A stretch of 64,000 nucleotides of DNA from Manihot esculenta (lineage: Eukaryota > Streptophyta > Magnoliopsida > Malpighiales > Euphorbiaceae), in the NCBI RefSeq assembly GCF_001659605.2, contig NC_035176.2, positions 23,412,847 to 23,476,846 on the forward strand, in the 5' to 3' direction. The position numbers and the translations under genes were made by a program. Positions 1 to 11,032 of this stretch are shown here, one piece after another. The notes under the pieces were generated by a model. It made no database searches. It was not told the DNA's origin and was given only the letters and a program-made list of their open reading frames with translations. How positions within the stretch are numbered: the first letter of the stretch is position 1; the number at the start of each line of letters is the position of its first letter.

Positions 1-1277
1 TAGGGCTAAAAGGAGACATTATGAGAGAGGCTCATAATGCAAGATACAGCATTCACCCCGGGGCCACCAAGATGTATCAGGATCTGAAAAAGGTTTATTG
101 GTGGCCAGCTATGAAGAGAGAAGTGGCACAGTTTGTGTCAGCCTGCGAAGTGTGTCAGAGGGTGAAGCTGGAACATCAGAAGCCGGCTGGAATGCTTAAC
201 CCGCTACCTATTCCAGAGTGGAAATGGGAGAATATAGCTATGGACTTCGTAGTGGGGTTACCGGCGACGTCCAACAGATTGGACTCCATATGGGTGATTG
301 TGGACAGACTCACCAAATCTGCTCACTTCATCCCTGTCAGGAGTGGCTATTCTGTGGACAAATTGGCGCAGGTGTATGTTGAAGAGATAGTCAGACTGCA
401 TGGGGTTCCTGTTTCTATAGTGTCAGATAGAGGACCCCAGTTCACCTCCAGGTTTTGGCGGAGTCTGCAGGATGCCATGGGTACCAGGTTGGATTTTAGC
501 ACTGCCTTCCATCCACAGACAGACGGACAGTCAGAGAGGACCATCCAGACCATAGAAGATATGCTAAGAATGTGTGTGCTGGACTTTGGCGGTTCTTGGA
601 GGCAGCATCTACCTTTGGTGGAGTTTGCCTACAATAACAGCCATCATGCTAGCATCGGGATGGCTCCATATGAAGCTTTATATGGGAGGAAGTGCAGGTC
701 ACCTGTTTGCTGGGAGGAAGTTGGAGAAAAGGCCTTGGCAGGGCCTGAGCTAGTAGAGATCACCAGCAGGGTGGTACCCTTAATCAGAGAAAGAATCAAG
801 ACTGCTGCAAGCAGACAGAAGAGTTATGCAGACATCCGCAGAAGGCAAGTAGAGTTCCAGGAGGGGGATCTGGTATTGCTCAAGGTGTCTCCAATGAAAG
901 GAGTGGTTCGGTTCGGAAAGAAGGGTAAGCTGGCTCCGCGGTACATCGGACCCTTTGAAGTCCTGCAAAGGATTGGGAATGTATCGTACAAGCTGGATTT
1001 ACCTGCTTCAATGGAGAGAATCCATCCGGTTTTCCATGTTTCTATGTTGAGAAAGTTCGTGTCAGATCCGGGCAAGGTTCTTAGTGAGCCTGATGTGGAG
1101 ATCCAAGAGGATCTCACCTATGTTGAGCAGCCGGTACGGATTCTGGACACTCAAATCAGGAAGTTGAGAAACAAGGAAATCCCGATGGTGAAAGTCCTTT
1201 GGAACCACCACAATATGGAAGAATGCACCTGGGAGACACGGGAGTCCATGCTCCAGCAGTACCCTTATCTTTTCTAA
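1..1277 (+). CDS. Gypsy F1: 3' end of pol (integrase plus chromodomain), partial
   Basis: C-terminal part of a Ty3/gypsy polyprotein whose reading frame enters from the left edge. Numbering from the Met at base 21, it shows the integrase zinc-binding residues H5, H12, C42 and C45. The catalytic core follows, with D75 (MDFVVGLP), D136 (VSDRGPQF) and E172 (DGQSER), giving the D-D-35-E spacing. A C-terminal chromodomain-like segment starts near residue 367 and contains the aromatic-rich WNHHNMEECTWE. Integrase inserts the cDNA, and in this clade the chromodomain is thought to steer insertion to heterochromatin. There is no internal stop. The chromodomain, the long LTRs and the iMet primer site of the sister copies suggest the Tekay/Del chromovirus clade (inference). 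The frame ends about 100 bp before the 3' LTR. Confidence 0.93.
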   Translation, partial: GLKGDIMREAHNARYSIHPGATKMYQDLKKVYWWPAMKREVAQFVSACEVCQRVKLEHQKPAGMLNPLPIPEWKWENIAMDFVVGLPATSNRLDSIWVIVDRLTKSAHFIPVRSGYSVDKLAQVYVEEIVRLHGVPVSIVSDRGPQFTSRFWRSLQDAMGTRLDFSTAFHPQTDGQSERTIQTIEDMLRMCVLDFGGSWRQHLPLVEFAYNNSHHASIGMAPYEALYGRKCRSPVCWEEVGEKALAGPELVEITSRVVPLIRERIKTAASRQKSYADIRRRQVEFQEGDLVLLKVSPMKGVVRFGKKGKLAPRYIGPFEVLQRIGNVSYKLDLPASMERIHPVFHVSMLRKFVSDPGKVLSEPDVEIQEDLTYVEQPVRILDTQIRKLRNKEIPMVKVLWNHHNMEECTWETRESMLQQYPYLF

Positions 1278-1348
1278 GGTTGGTTTCTTATATGTTTCAT
1301 GTGTTTTATGTGTATAATATGTTGTATGCCTTGCATGTGCTAGTTGAG

Positions 1349-1385
1349 GAACATTCGGGGACGAATGTTCTTAAGGGGGGGAGAA
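1349..1385 (+). promoter_or_regulatory. Hairpin plus polypurine tract of gypsy F1
   Basis: A perfect 9-bp stem (GAACATTCG / CGAATGTTC) closes on a GGGA loop at 1349-1370. Two bases later comes the purine run AAGGGGGGGAGAA (1373-1385), which abuts the LTR. The purine run is the expected plus-strand primer (PPT). A role for the hairpin is inference. Confidence 0.8.
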
Positions 1386-3691
1386 TGTAATACCCGGCTA
1401 GACTCCGGTATCGGAATTCCTACCGTCCGGTGGAATCTCGGATGTCGGAAGCCTCTAGTAGGGTAAAACCATGTTTTTATGAAATGTTTTAATGTGTTTT
1501 ATGTTTTAAGCATGAAAGAAAATGAGTTTTTGCATGAAAATAGCATTGGAGGAAAACTCAGGTTCGGCCGCCGAACCTCAAGTTCGGCCGCCGAACATGC
1601 ATGCGTTGCGGGTGTGCTTTAGGCCCCCGAAAGCATAAGTGAGGGAAGTCCAGGTTCGGCCGCCGAACCCTAAGTTCGGCCGCCGAACATGGCATGCATG
1701 CGGAGGCACATTCGGCCCCCGAACGTGGTCTGGCCAGCCACTATAAAAGGGTCCCTTAGCCGAAAACGGGCGAGCTTTTTCCCCATTTTCGGCCAAGGTG
1801 AGCTCTTCGCCGTCCCTCACCCATCTTTGATGTTTTTCCTCTAAATCTTTCAAGATTTTCATTTGTTTTAACTTTGTTTTGAAGATTAAAGCTTTTGAGC
1901 AAAGTTTTGGAGCTTGGAGGTTCAAGAACCCAATCTCTCCCAACTTCGAGTTTAGGTCGTCTCTCTCTCGATCTTCAAGAGGTAAGAGCCGATCTTAAGC
2001 TCATTGCATGTTTTAAGTAAGTTTTAAGTAGATCTATGGGATAGAATGCATGTTTAGGTTATGGTTATGTTTTTGGAGTTTATGGGTATAAATGTATGTT
2101 CATGAACAATGTGAGTTTCTTGATGTGTTGTAGATGGGGTTTATGTTGGTTTGAGGCCCCTAGGAACATGTATGCTTGTGTTTGTGTGTTGTAGAATAGG
2201 TTTGATGCATGTTTGATAAGTTTGGAGGCGAAATGTGCAAAGGGAGCCAAGTTTCTGCCCTTTGGCAGAAACCAGGTTCGGCAGCCGAAGGATTTTCGGC
2301 CGCCGAACATGGCTGGGGAGGCAGCCTTTCGGCTGCCGAAGCTTGCCCCCGAAAGGGAGACTTTCGTCTCTGTCTGGCAGTTTCGGCCGCCGAAAGTGCC
2401 GCCGAACATGCATGAGTTTCGTCTCTGTCTGGGAGTTTCGGCCGCCGAAGGTGCCGCCGAACCTGCCTGACTTTCGGCTCTGGAAGGACTTTCGGCCGCC
2501 GAACCTGCCGCCGAAAGTGCCCTGTCCAGGCCTCCTTTGCATGATTTTGTATGGTTGTTTCATGATGTTTTAGGGGGTTTTTGGGGAGTAGTTTATAGTT
2601 ATGTTCAGGTGTGTTTGGTCCCTCATTTGAGTCCACCTGTGTAGGTTCGGACCCGAGGAACCGAGGACCCCAGCAGTGAGTTCAGCTGCTTCGGTGTTGT
2701 CAGAGTCAGCCAGAGGTGAGTGGAACTAAACTTAATCTTTTAAATTAAATGTTTTATCATGTTTCATGCATCATGATTATGCAATAGGATGATTGCATTA
2801 GTTTCACGAATATGCCGCATTGCATCGATTGTTGTTGATGTGGGTGAATGTTGGATGACCCAATTAGTCCATGACAGGAAGACCAGGACCCCATTCTACG
2901 GCCTGGCACAGAGTAAGGAAAGACCAGGACCCCATTCTATGGCCTGGCACGGTAATGGGACTCGAAGACCAGGAGCCCAGAGGAGGCCCTGGGATAATGG
3001 TAAGTAATGTATGTATGACAGGAAGACCAGGACCCCATGCTACGGCCTGGCACAGAGTTAGCTTGGACTAATTGGTGACAAGTTCACCCAACCCTTATGT
3101 GAATTGTCTGTGTTATGATGCATCTCATTGGAGCATAGTGTTATTAAGTTTTATAGTTCAACTCACTGGGCTTTTAGCTCACCCCTCTCCCTTTTACCCC
3201 CAGGCTTGCAGGTACAGGATAGAAGAGGAGGTCGGCTAGAGTAAAGCTTGTGGTGTAATAGATAGAATGTGGACATGACAAATCGTAGTACGATGTAATG
3301 TAAAAGTACAGTATAGTTATGTAATGATGTTTATGGATGTTAGAGGTGTGCTTGACCATAGATGGTTGTTATCCCTTTTATTACATGATCTTAGAGATTT
3401 TATGATGTTTATGTAAACCAACTCAACATATGTTATGTCACCCATTTGGGGGCACTGATGAGATCCCACAGAGGGATCATTGTTTATGATTTATGTTATA
3501 TACAGTGCATGCACAGGTTGAGTATGGTTGATGTATATGGAAAGAAAAGTTTTAATTTTTATGTATGTTGTTGATCATGTATGGGATTATACAGGTTTAC
3601 AGGTTAGATGTCGGGCTTGCTACGGGTCCCGGCGGCCTTAAGCCGATCTGGATCCTAGCGCCGGTAGCGGTCCGATTTTCGGGTCGTTACA
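1386..3691 (+). repeat. Gypsy F1 3' LTR
   Basis: Begins TGTAATACCCGG directly after the PPT and ends GGGTCGTTACA, so it has TG...CA ends. Homologous LTRs lie at 11033-12871 and 12975-15189 (inverted) and at 58230-60649 (direct). A TATA box (TATAAAAG) lies at 1742-1749. Four perfect copies of the palindrome TTCGGCCGCCGAA lie just upstream (1563-1687), and a second GC-rich cluster lies at about 2275-2520. A short GACCAGGACCCC-type tandem repeat lies at about 2879-3050. The LTR is inserted into the Athila-like LTR that resumes at 3692. The expected 5-bp target duplication there is TGGAC, with its partner off-window. Confidence 0.92.
1742..1749 (+). promoter_or_regulatory. TATA box of F1 LTR promoter
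   Basis: TATAAAAG, positioned like the TATA boxes at 58588-58595 (F2) and, in reverse, 12447-12454 (R1). In R2 (14917-14925, reverse) the same site reads TATAAGAAG and is probably weakened. Confidence 0.7.
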
Positions 3692-5194
3692 TGGACAACA
3701 TATCTTCCCCCTTGAAGATCAAAATTCGTGCATCCTTCCTATTCAGAAACAATTTGCGCTCTTTCCTCTTTTGAAAGCCATCTGCGCGCCACCTTCCTTT
3801 TCTGTAACAACTTGGGCAACAAGTTGAGCATGGGCAGCATCTTGGGCAGCCTCCACACTAATTAGGAAGTAAGGTCAGCATCTAAACTTATTTAAGAAGC
3901 ACAATCTGTGCCTCTTTCCCTTTCTGAGACCAAACCGCGCGCACCAACTTCCTTCCGCAAAGCATTCGCGCGCAGCCTTCCTTCTGAAGCCGAAAAACGC
4001 AATTCTTTCCTTTTCAGACATAACTTGGGCAGAAAATACCTCTTGGGCAGTAAGTATGACCTAGGGCAACACTTTTCAACTATAAAAAGCCATATAAGGA
4101 GCCTCTACAGGTCCCTTAAGCTCCCCTTGGGAGACACCTACGAAATTCACATCTCTTCTTCTACCTTTCTTCTTTTCTTTTATTTTTAGTTTTGTTTCAG
4201 CCATGAGAGGCTGAAATCTTTTATTCTAGTTGAAGATTAGGTGATACTTTGGTTGTTTTATGGATTGGGAGACTTGATCAAACATTGTTTAACTTTTGGT
4301 TGTTCAATATTTATGCAATTTCATGCTTGATTTCAATATTGCTTTGTTGTTTAGATCTACGTTGATTCTTGATTGCAAAGTAATAATATGTTAGTTTGGA
4401 TGATTTAAGTCCGTAATTGCTTAGATTATTCTTACATAAGAACACTTGGGTTAAAACCCAAGGAAATTGTATGATCTAGCGTTATCTCCCTACGTTTGGG
4501 TAGCTAGGATTGGATCTCTCTATTTCTTAATGCAATTGACAATTGTTTTGATGCCTAAGGCCCAAGGACGTTCCTTGGCAATTTTTTAATTAGTAATTAA
4601 TTAGAGGACGTTCCCTAATTGGTTTAATCATAAGGAGAGATAATGGTGGTGAGAAGCGTCTTCCATCTCCATAACTAATCTATTGAATCAACCCAAAGGA
4701 AACTAAGTGTCAATGATCAATCCCAACAACTAAAGTGGATCCAATTCTTCAACTAGATCTTTCTTATTATTTATTTCTCTTTATTTTTATTATTTGCCTT
4801 ATTTTTATTGCTTTCAGTTTTAGATTAATTAAATCAATCTCAAAATCCCCTCATTTTACTTACAGTTTAGTTGGTTTCAGTTTTATCTCGTTTTAGTTTA
4901 TTTTGCTTTCCGTTTATTTCTCTTTTAGTTTTATCTCATTTCAGTTTTATCTCGTTTTAGTTTATTTTGCTTTCCGTTTATTTCTCTTTCAGTTTATCTC
5001 ATTTCAGTTTATCTCGTTTTCAGTTTTATCTCGTTTCAGTTTTATCTTATTTTAGTTTATTTTATTGGTCTTGATAAGGAAAATAGGTAAGTCTTCAATT
5101 CCCTGTGGATTCGATCATTTCACCACTATCTGCAGTTGTAAATTGTTGATAACCAGAAAGGTTATTTTTGACCGGCTTCGACAACCGCGAGTCA
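3692..5194 (+). repeat. Athila-like element 5' LTR (3' 1.5 kb)
   Basis: Aligns with 8216-9717 almost base for base; by eye only scattered substitutions and a one-base length difference, so the insertion is fairly young. A TATA box lies at 4081-4089. The last ~200 bp before the terminus are pyrimidine-rich imperfect tandem repeats. Ends GAGTCA. A third member of the family is the solo LTR at 53011-54721. Confidence 0.9.
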
Positions 5195-5198
5195 AAAA

Positions 5199-5217
5199 TT
5201 GACGCCGTTGCCGGGGA
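5199..5217 (+). promoter_or_regulatory. Primer-binding site (tRNA-Asp type)
   Basis: TTGACGCCGTTGCCGGGGA begins five bases after the LTR end. It matches the Athila/Tat-type primer site known in plants except for one A in place of G. Confidence 0.8.
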
Positions 5218-5323
5218 ATTGATTTAACTCATTTGTTTTTCTTTCAGGATCAGATTTGAACATTAAAAAAAAAAAGAAAAAGGAAATTCACCAAAGGCAC
5301 AGTCACCATCGCAGATCTGAATC

Positions 5324-6775
5324 ATGGCTGAGGTAAGTACATCTGTTCGCTGTTCTCAACTTTCTAAACTAATCTCTGCTGTGAGAATTCTTGTTATAGG
5401 CCAAGCTGAACAAGCCCAACCAATACCTCAAGGTTTCAATACTGATCTTTATGAGAAATTAAAGGCTTTGCAACGTATCCAACACGAAGTGGATCAAATG
5501 GCCCAACAAGCACTTGCATTTGAAGGACCCTATGGACAGCCAAGACATGATCCCTACCATAACACATACAATCCACATTGGGGAGACCATCCAAATTATG
5601 GCTATGCAAGGGACCAACAAGTACATGCATTTGAAGGATTCTATGAACAGCCAAGACATGATCCATACTATAACACATACAATCCAGGTTGGAGAGACTA
5701 TCCAGACTTCAGTTATGCAGAGGCTAACAACTACCAGAATTATCAAGGATATCAAGCCCAACCAGAACCTCAAAGTTCCAATCTTGATGAGATTATGAAG
5801 ACTTTGCAGAGTATCCAACAGCAACAGGATCAATTGAACAACTCATTGAATGCAACCATGTTAAGAAGAGAGGAAGAGCTTCAAGATGTATGGGATGATG
5901 ATGAAAGTTGGCAAGTACAAGTTGCTGAAAAAACACAGCCAGAAAATTGTTTGCCCAAACAAACTGATCAAACAGAACCTGTTGTTGATTTAAATATCAT
6001 TGATTATTTGAGCAAAGATAATTTTTATACAAATCATGATGATATACTAAACAATGATCCTTGCAGGGAAGAGAGACAAAAAGAGCCAGAACTGAAAGAA
6101 ACTAATTGTTACATCCAACAGGTGGACTGCGAACACGCACAGAACAAAGGAGAGCCAATCACACCTCTTCAGATCAATCTTGCGCAGTCAGAAGGAACTC
6201 CAACTGAACCACCTCAGCTCGGACCGCAGGACAGTCCTGAAACTCTTCTAGTTGCACCTCTTCAGCTTCCATCGCATGAAACTCCTTTCATTCTTCCATT
6301 GCAGATCAATCTTGCGCAAGAAGGAGTACCTGAAATCCTCTCAGGCGCATCCTTTCAGCTTCCAACACAAATCAGTCTTCCACCTCAGTTAGGTCCTATG
6401 CAGAAGGAGGAAACTGAAACTCCTTTCATCCTTCCAATGCAAACAGTCCATGCCCAGGAGGAACAAATGGTAGTCCAATGGCCCAAACCATGCAGACTAA
6501 TGCCTGCCCAAACCTCCAGATAAGGTAGAATTTGTTTTGCCTGAACTTAATGCCAAATTGCAGCCACTCATGGAGAAATATCAATTGAAGTTGGAAGTGC
6601 TCAAAAATGCAAACATAAGGGCTAGAGGCACACCTCATCTGAAAGAGGATAAGCTAATCATGTTACTTCATGAGTACATGAAAAAAATAGGATGGGCTAT
6701 GACAAAATCGAAAGGAGTGCTACACTTTTTGCTCAATGCAGTTGGGACTCTTTTCTCTTCTCCAATTACTTGAGC
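5324..6775 (+). pseudogene. Athila-like gag remnant fused to protease-RT linker remnant
   Basis: The first reading frame (5324-6523, 399 aa) is rich in Gln, Pro and Glu. It contains two diverged copies of a block with the motif YNTYNP-W-D-P (about residues 66-130), which resembles the C-terminal part of Athila gag. A second block, rich in repeated PLQINLAQ-like segments, covers about residues 270-390. Near 6505 a frameshift occurs: the next frame reads on through KPPDKVEF to a stop at 6773-6775. Its KLIMLLHEYMKKIGWAM resembles the linker between protease and RT in autonomous elements. No capsid core, zinc knuckle, protease or polymerase is present, so I read it as a deletion derivative. Possible structural role only. 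Confidence 0.7.
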
Positions 6776-7794
6776 CTTGATCAAGTGGATCACACCATGC
6801 ACACCACACCCAAAGGAGTACTCAGTTTCCTTTGTTCTTTTATGTTTCTTATACATTGAGAACAATGCATGATTTAGGTGTGGGGGTGCATATTTCTGAA
6901 ATTTTACTTTTTGAGTTTATTTTTGTTTTGATTTTTAGTTTGCTTACATTAGTTGAAATTTTTCATTTTTGCTTTCAATAACACACACAGATAGCCACAG
7001 TTTTTTTTATTATTATTTATTTTGTTTCCATTTTTGAAATGCTTTACTCATCATATAGACTATGTTGGATGAGTTTTCTTTCCATGACCCCATTGATGAG
7101 ATAACTCTTTAAACTTATGTTGAATCAATTGCAGTGAGTTGTATTCATGTTTGAGAATTGCCTTTTGAATTGAATCTTGGAGCTTTCCATGGTAAAAAAT
7201 ATATTGATGACCCTCAATTGAGAGAATAAATTGAAAATTGTGTGAATGAACTTAATGTGACTTGATTTAGCAATTGGTGTTGATTTGCCCAAATTATTGA
7301 GAGAAAGAAAATTCAGCAAAGGCAAAGACCTCAAAAGCACAAATCAAAAACTGTTCCAATGGTCAAAAGACTAAGAACAGAGCTAGTAGCCACTTGGAAA
7401 GGTGACCAACTGAGTAACTGGGGGTGGGTATCACAAATATGTACCTTCACGTCAAAAGGTTGGTGACTTCTTCAAGCAAGATCTAAAGTGCAAAAAGCCT
7501 GAATAAAGTACTTCAAGGTTAGGGCAAGTCACTCTGAAAGCTAGAAAAAGTCTTATCTGAACAAAATGTGCATGTATGGTCTCTCTTGAGGAAAACAAAT
7601 CCTAGCCATGGTAAGTAAAGGGAAACAAGGAAAGAAGGTGAGTAATCTTCATGCATATATTCTTCACTGCAATGATTCAAAATAGGTGTCTAGAGTAAGA
7701 GCTTAAGTGGAAATAAGGATCAAGTAGCAAAGAAAGCTTATTTGACTATGTTTATTTGCTTGAGGACAAGCAAAAGGCTAGGTGTGGGGGTATT
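6776..7794 (+). other. 3' non-coding part of Athila-like element, with polypurine tract
   Basis: No ORF of note. Contains ATTGAGAACAATGC (about 6857) and TTGAGGACAAGCA (about 7769). These two conserved non-coding motifs usually flank the 3' region of Athila elements. The GGTGTGGGGG tract at 7781-7790 is the likely plus-strand primer before the LTR. Confidence 0.7.
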
Positions 7795-9717
7795 TAATAG
7801 AGCATATTTTAGTCCATTTTATCATTATGTTCTTGATGTTTATTTACATCTTTTCTGCTTAATTTTGTGGTTTTAATTATGTTTTGCAGACATTAGTTGT
7901 AAAGAGACAATCTGGAGAAAATGCTCTTAAAACTGCCAAAAAAGCCAAAAAAGGAAAGTTTCCAAATAAGGAAAGTTTCCAGAAAAGGAAAGTTTCCAAA
8001 TAAGGAAAGTGCAGAAGCAAAAGCAAACAAGGAAAGCTCAGTCAGAAGATTATTTGAAATTCAAATTGCATATCTTTCTTTCCTTGTTCAAAGATGTACA
8101 CACACTGCAGCAGTCATATCTTCCTATTTAGGCAGCAAGATCTCAAAGAGATGCTCTTCCTCTTCTGCGTTCAACATTCAAATTTCAAAAGAGGCTCCAC
8201 CTAAAAAGGAATGTATGGACAGCATATCTTCCCCTTTGAAGATCAAAATTCGTGCATCCTTCCTATTCAGAAACAATTTGCGCGCTTTCCTCTTTTGAAA
8301 GCCATCTGCGCGCCACCTTCCTTTTCTGTAACAACTTGGGCAATAAGTTGAGCATGGGCAGCATCTTGGGCAGCCTCCACACTAATTAGGAAGTAAGGTC
8401 AACATCTAAACTTATTTAGGAAGCACAATCTGTGCCTCTTTCCCTTTCTGAGACCAAACCGCGCGCACCAACTTCCTTCCGCAAAGCATTCGCGCGCAGC
8501 CTTCCTTCTGAAGCCGAAAAACGCGATTCTTTTCTTTTCAGACATAACTTGGGCAGAAAATACCTCTTGGACAGTAAGTATGACCTAGGGCAATACTTTT
8601 CAACTATAAAAAGCCACATAAGGAGCCTCTACAGGTCCCTTAAGCTCCCCTTGGGAGACACCTACGAAATTCACATCTCTTCTTCTACCTTTCTTCTTTT
8701 CTTTTATTTTTAGTTTTGTTTCAGCCATGAGAGGCTGAAATATTTTATTCTAGTTGAAGATTAGGTGATACTTTGGTTGTTTTATGGATTGGGAGACTTG
8801 ATCAAACATTGTTTAACTTTTGGTTGTTCAATATTTATGCAATTTCATGCTTGATTTCAATATTGCTTTGTTGTTTAGATCTACGTTGATTCTTGATTGC
8901 AAAGTAATAATATGTTAGTTTGGATGATTTAAGTCCGTAATTGCTTAGATTATTCTTACATAAGAACACTTGGGATAAAACCCAAGGAAATTGTATGATC
9001 TAGCGTTATCTCCCTACGTTTGGGTAGCTAGGATTGGATCTCTCTATTTCTTAATGCAATTGACAATTGTTTTGATGCCTAAGGCCCAAGGACGTTCCTT
9101 GGCAATTTGTTAATTAGTAATTAATTAGAGGACGTTCCCTAATTGGTTTAATCATAAGGAGAGATAATGGTGGTGAGAAGCGTCTTCCATCTCCATAACT
9201 AATCTATTGAATCAACCCAAAGGAAACTAAGTGTCAATGATCAATCCCAACAACTAAAGTGGATCCAATTCTTCAACTAGATCTTTCTTATTATTTATTT
9301 CTCTTTATTTTTATTATTTGCCTTATTTTTATTGCTTTCAGTTTTAGATTAATTAAATCAATCTCAAAATCCCCTCATTTTACTTACAGTTTAGTTGGTT
9401 TCAGTTTTATCTCGTTTTAGTTTATTTTGCTTTCCGTTTATTTCTCTTTCAGTTTTATCTCATTTCAGTTTTATCTCGTTTTAGTTTATTTTGCTTTCTG
9501 TTTATTTCTCTTTCAGTTTATCTCATTTCAGTTTATCTCGTTTTCAGTTTTATCTCGTTTCAGTTTTATCTTATTTTAGTTTATTTTATTGGTCTTGATA
9601 AGGAAAATAGGTAAGTCTTCAATTCCCTGTGGATTCGATCCTTTCACCACTATCTGCAGTTGTAAATTGTTGATAACCAGAAAGGTTTTTTTTACCGGCT
9701 TCGACAACCGTGAGTCA
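7795..9717 (+). repeat. Athila-like element 3' LTR
   Basis: Complete LTR of 1923 bp. It starts TAATAGAGCAT (ancestrally TGATAGAGCAT, as in the solo LTR at 53011) and ends GAGTCA at 9717. TATA box at about 8605-8613. Lys/Ser-rich ORFs here arise from imperfect GGAAAGTTTCC repeats near 7960-8030 and are not genes. The next five bases, AAGCT, are the expected right target duplication. Confidence 0.9.
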
Positions 9718-10761
9718 AAGCTCTCCCTTTCTGCTGACTGAATTAAGGAGGAATACCTGGAGTCAAGCTTCATGATATACCTCCTTGTCTTCTTCTGATT
9801 TGTGTCTAAGGTGTGCCATGCAAACGGCAGCAGCTCCAAAAACTTGTCTGTGAGCTCCTCCACACTCATCCCATCGGTTTGCCTCAACTGCTCAAACTCA
9901 ATCATTTTCAATTCCCTGGAGCTATCAGGGAAAGCCCATCCAGCAAACTCGTTTGCAAACTCCTCCCAGGTCATGCTGTCCACCCTGGGGTTCACATAAT
10001 TTTTGAACCACTCACGGGCCTTCTTGCATTTGAGGGTGAACCCAGCCATTTGAATGGCTCTGCTATCATCCGCTCCTATCTCATCTGTAATCATTTTGAC
10101 CCTTCCAAGGTACTCAGACGGGTCATCCCCTTTGTCATACTGAGGAGCACCAAGCTTCATGTAGTCGGTCATCTTCACCTTGCTCCCTCCAGATGAGCTA
10201 GGTTTAGGTATGTGGGTTTCTGGAACTGTGGGTTCTGCTGGGGGTGGAGGAGGTACAACATTCCCCGAGGTAGGGTCTGCTGGATTTGGATGGTAGGGAG
10301 GGGGTGGATACATAGGGTACTGTGAGTATGGTGGGTAGTAAGGTAGATATGGCATCTGAGAGTGATAAGAGTTATAGCTGAGGTAATCCGATGTACCTCC
10401 CATCGAATACCCGGGGTTTTGAGAAAAGGGTGGGTAGTAAGGTGGCTGAACAAATCCCGAGGCCTGAGTCCTCCTTGGGACTCTCTCATTCCCTCTTCCG
10501 ACATACTCACTCCTAGACTGCCATCCCTCCTCTGATCCACATCCATTTGGTCCTCCATATCCTCTGACACCCCACCTTGAACTGTTCCCTCACTGATCTA
10601 CTTCTGCTCATATCCAAAGACCTTCTAGGGTCTCTTACTGCTCTTTCCCTGCTAGACCTGCTAGACATTGCCCTTGGCAATGCAGGGGGACGGGCACTCA
10701 TGCCCTCATCCTCAGGTGGTACTCCAGTCAATCGTGCAGATCAACGAGTTCCCCTCATCAT
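9718..10761 (-). pseudogene. Gypsy R1: 5' part of gag, truncated by insertion and frameshifted
   Basis: Reading leftwards on the minus strand, the protein is clearly homologous to the gag at the start of F2: shared [16 protein letters not shown], Pro/Tyr-rich tract, [22 protein letters not shown] and RYSSLIQSA. It is spread over three frames (about 10731-10513, 10570-10175, 10403-9718), and an early TGA replaces an Arg codon just after the start. At 9718 it breaks off in the capsid domain where the Athila-like element inserted; the rest should lie left of the window. Confidence 0.85.
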
Positions 10762-11032
10762 GTTTTCTAAAAAACCGCACACAACACACAAACATTAGCA
10801 TCATATGGTTCATGTGAGAACACATGAACCCGCATCACATACATAGCATACATAACATATCATTAATGCTCATGCATATAATCATGGCATTTCACATCAT
10901 TATCAAAAGACAGGACTACTCATGCTATCCTAGTGGACATGATCTTCCCTATTGTGCTTGACCTTCTATAACATCTATGAGCTCGACACACTATAGGTCC
11001 GACCAAGTGAACCTAGGGCTCTGATACTAATC
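10762..11032 (-). other. Gypsy R1 leader with iMet primer site
   Basis: Untranslated leader between the LTR and gag. Next to the LTR the minus strand reads TAGTATCAGAGCC (about 11019-11031). This is the initiator-Met primer site with one change from TGGTATCAGAGCC. Confidence 0.8.

Larger units (their letters stand above)
3692..9717 (+). mobile_element. Non-autonomous Athila-like LTR retrotransposon, 5' LTR truncated by F1
   Basis: Two near-identical LTRs (3692-5194 and 7795-9717) flank only about 2.6 kb of internal sequence. A tRNA-Asp-type primer site follows the first LTR, and a GTGGGGG purine tract precedes the second. Internally there is a gag-like ORF and a short remnant of the region between protease and reverse transcriptase; RT, RNase H and integrase are missing. 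The element would need enzymes from a relative. It is inserted in the R1 gag: coding sequence resumes at 9718 in the middle of a conserved gag motif. The first ~420 bp of its 5' LTR lie left of the window, beyond F1. Confidence 0.88.

Noticed and set aside
1578..2636. Overlapping open frames on both strands rich in AAE, RRPK and FGGR repeats (also at 12367-12622, 14103-14526 and 58364-59559)
   Set aside because: They are translations of the TTCGGCNGCCGAA palindromes in the gypsy LTRs, which stay open in several frames. Not genes.
7921..8713. Two small proteins repeated at 3565-4189 and 7921-8713
   Set aside because: They lie at matching positions in the two LTRs of one element and contain TATA and repeat sequence; the apparent duplication is the LTR pair.
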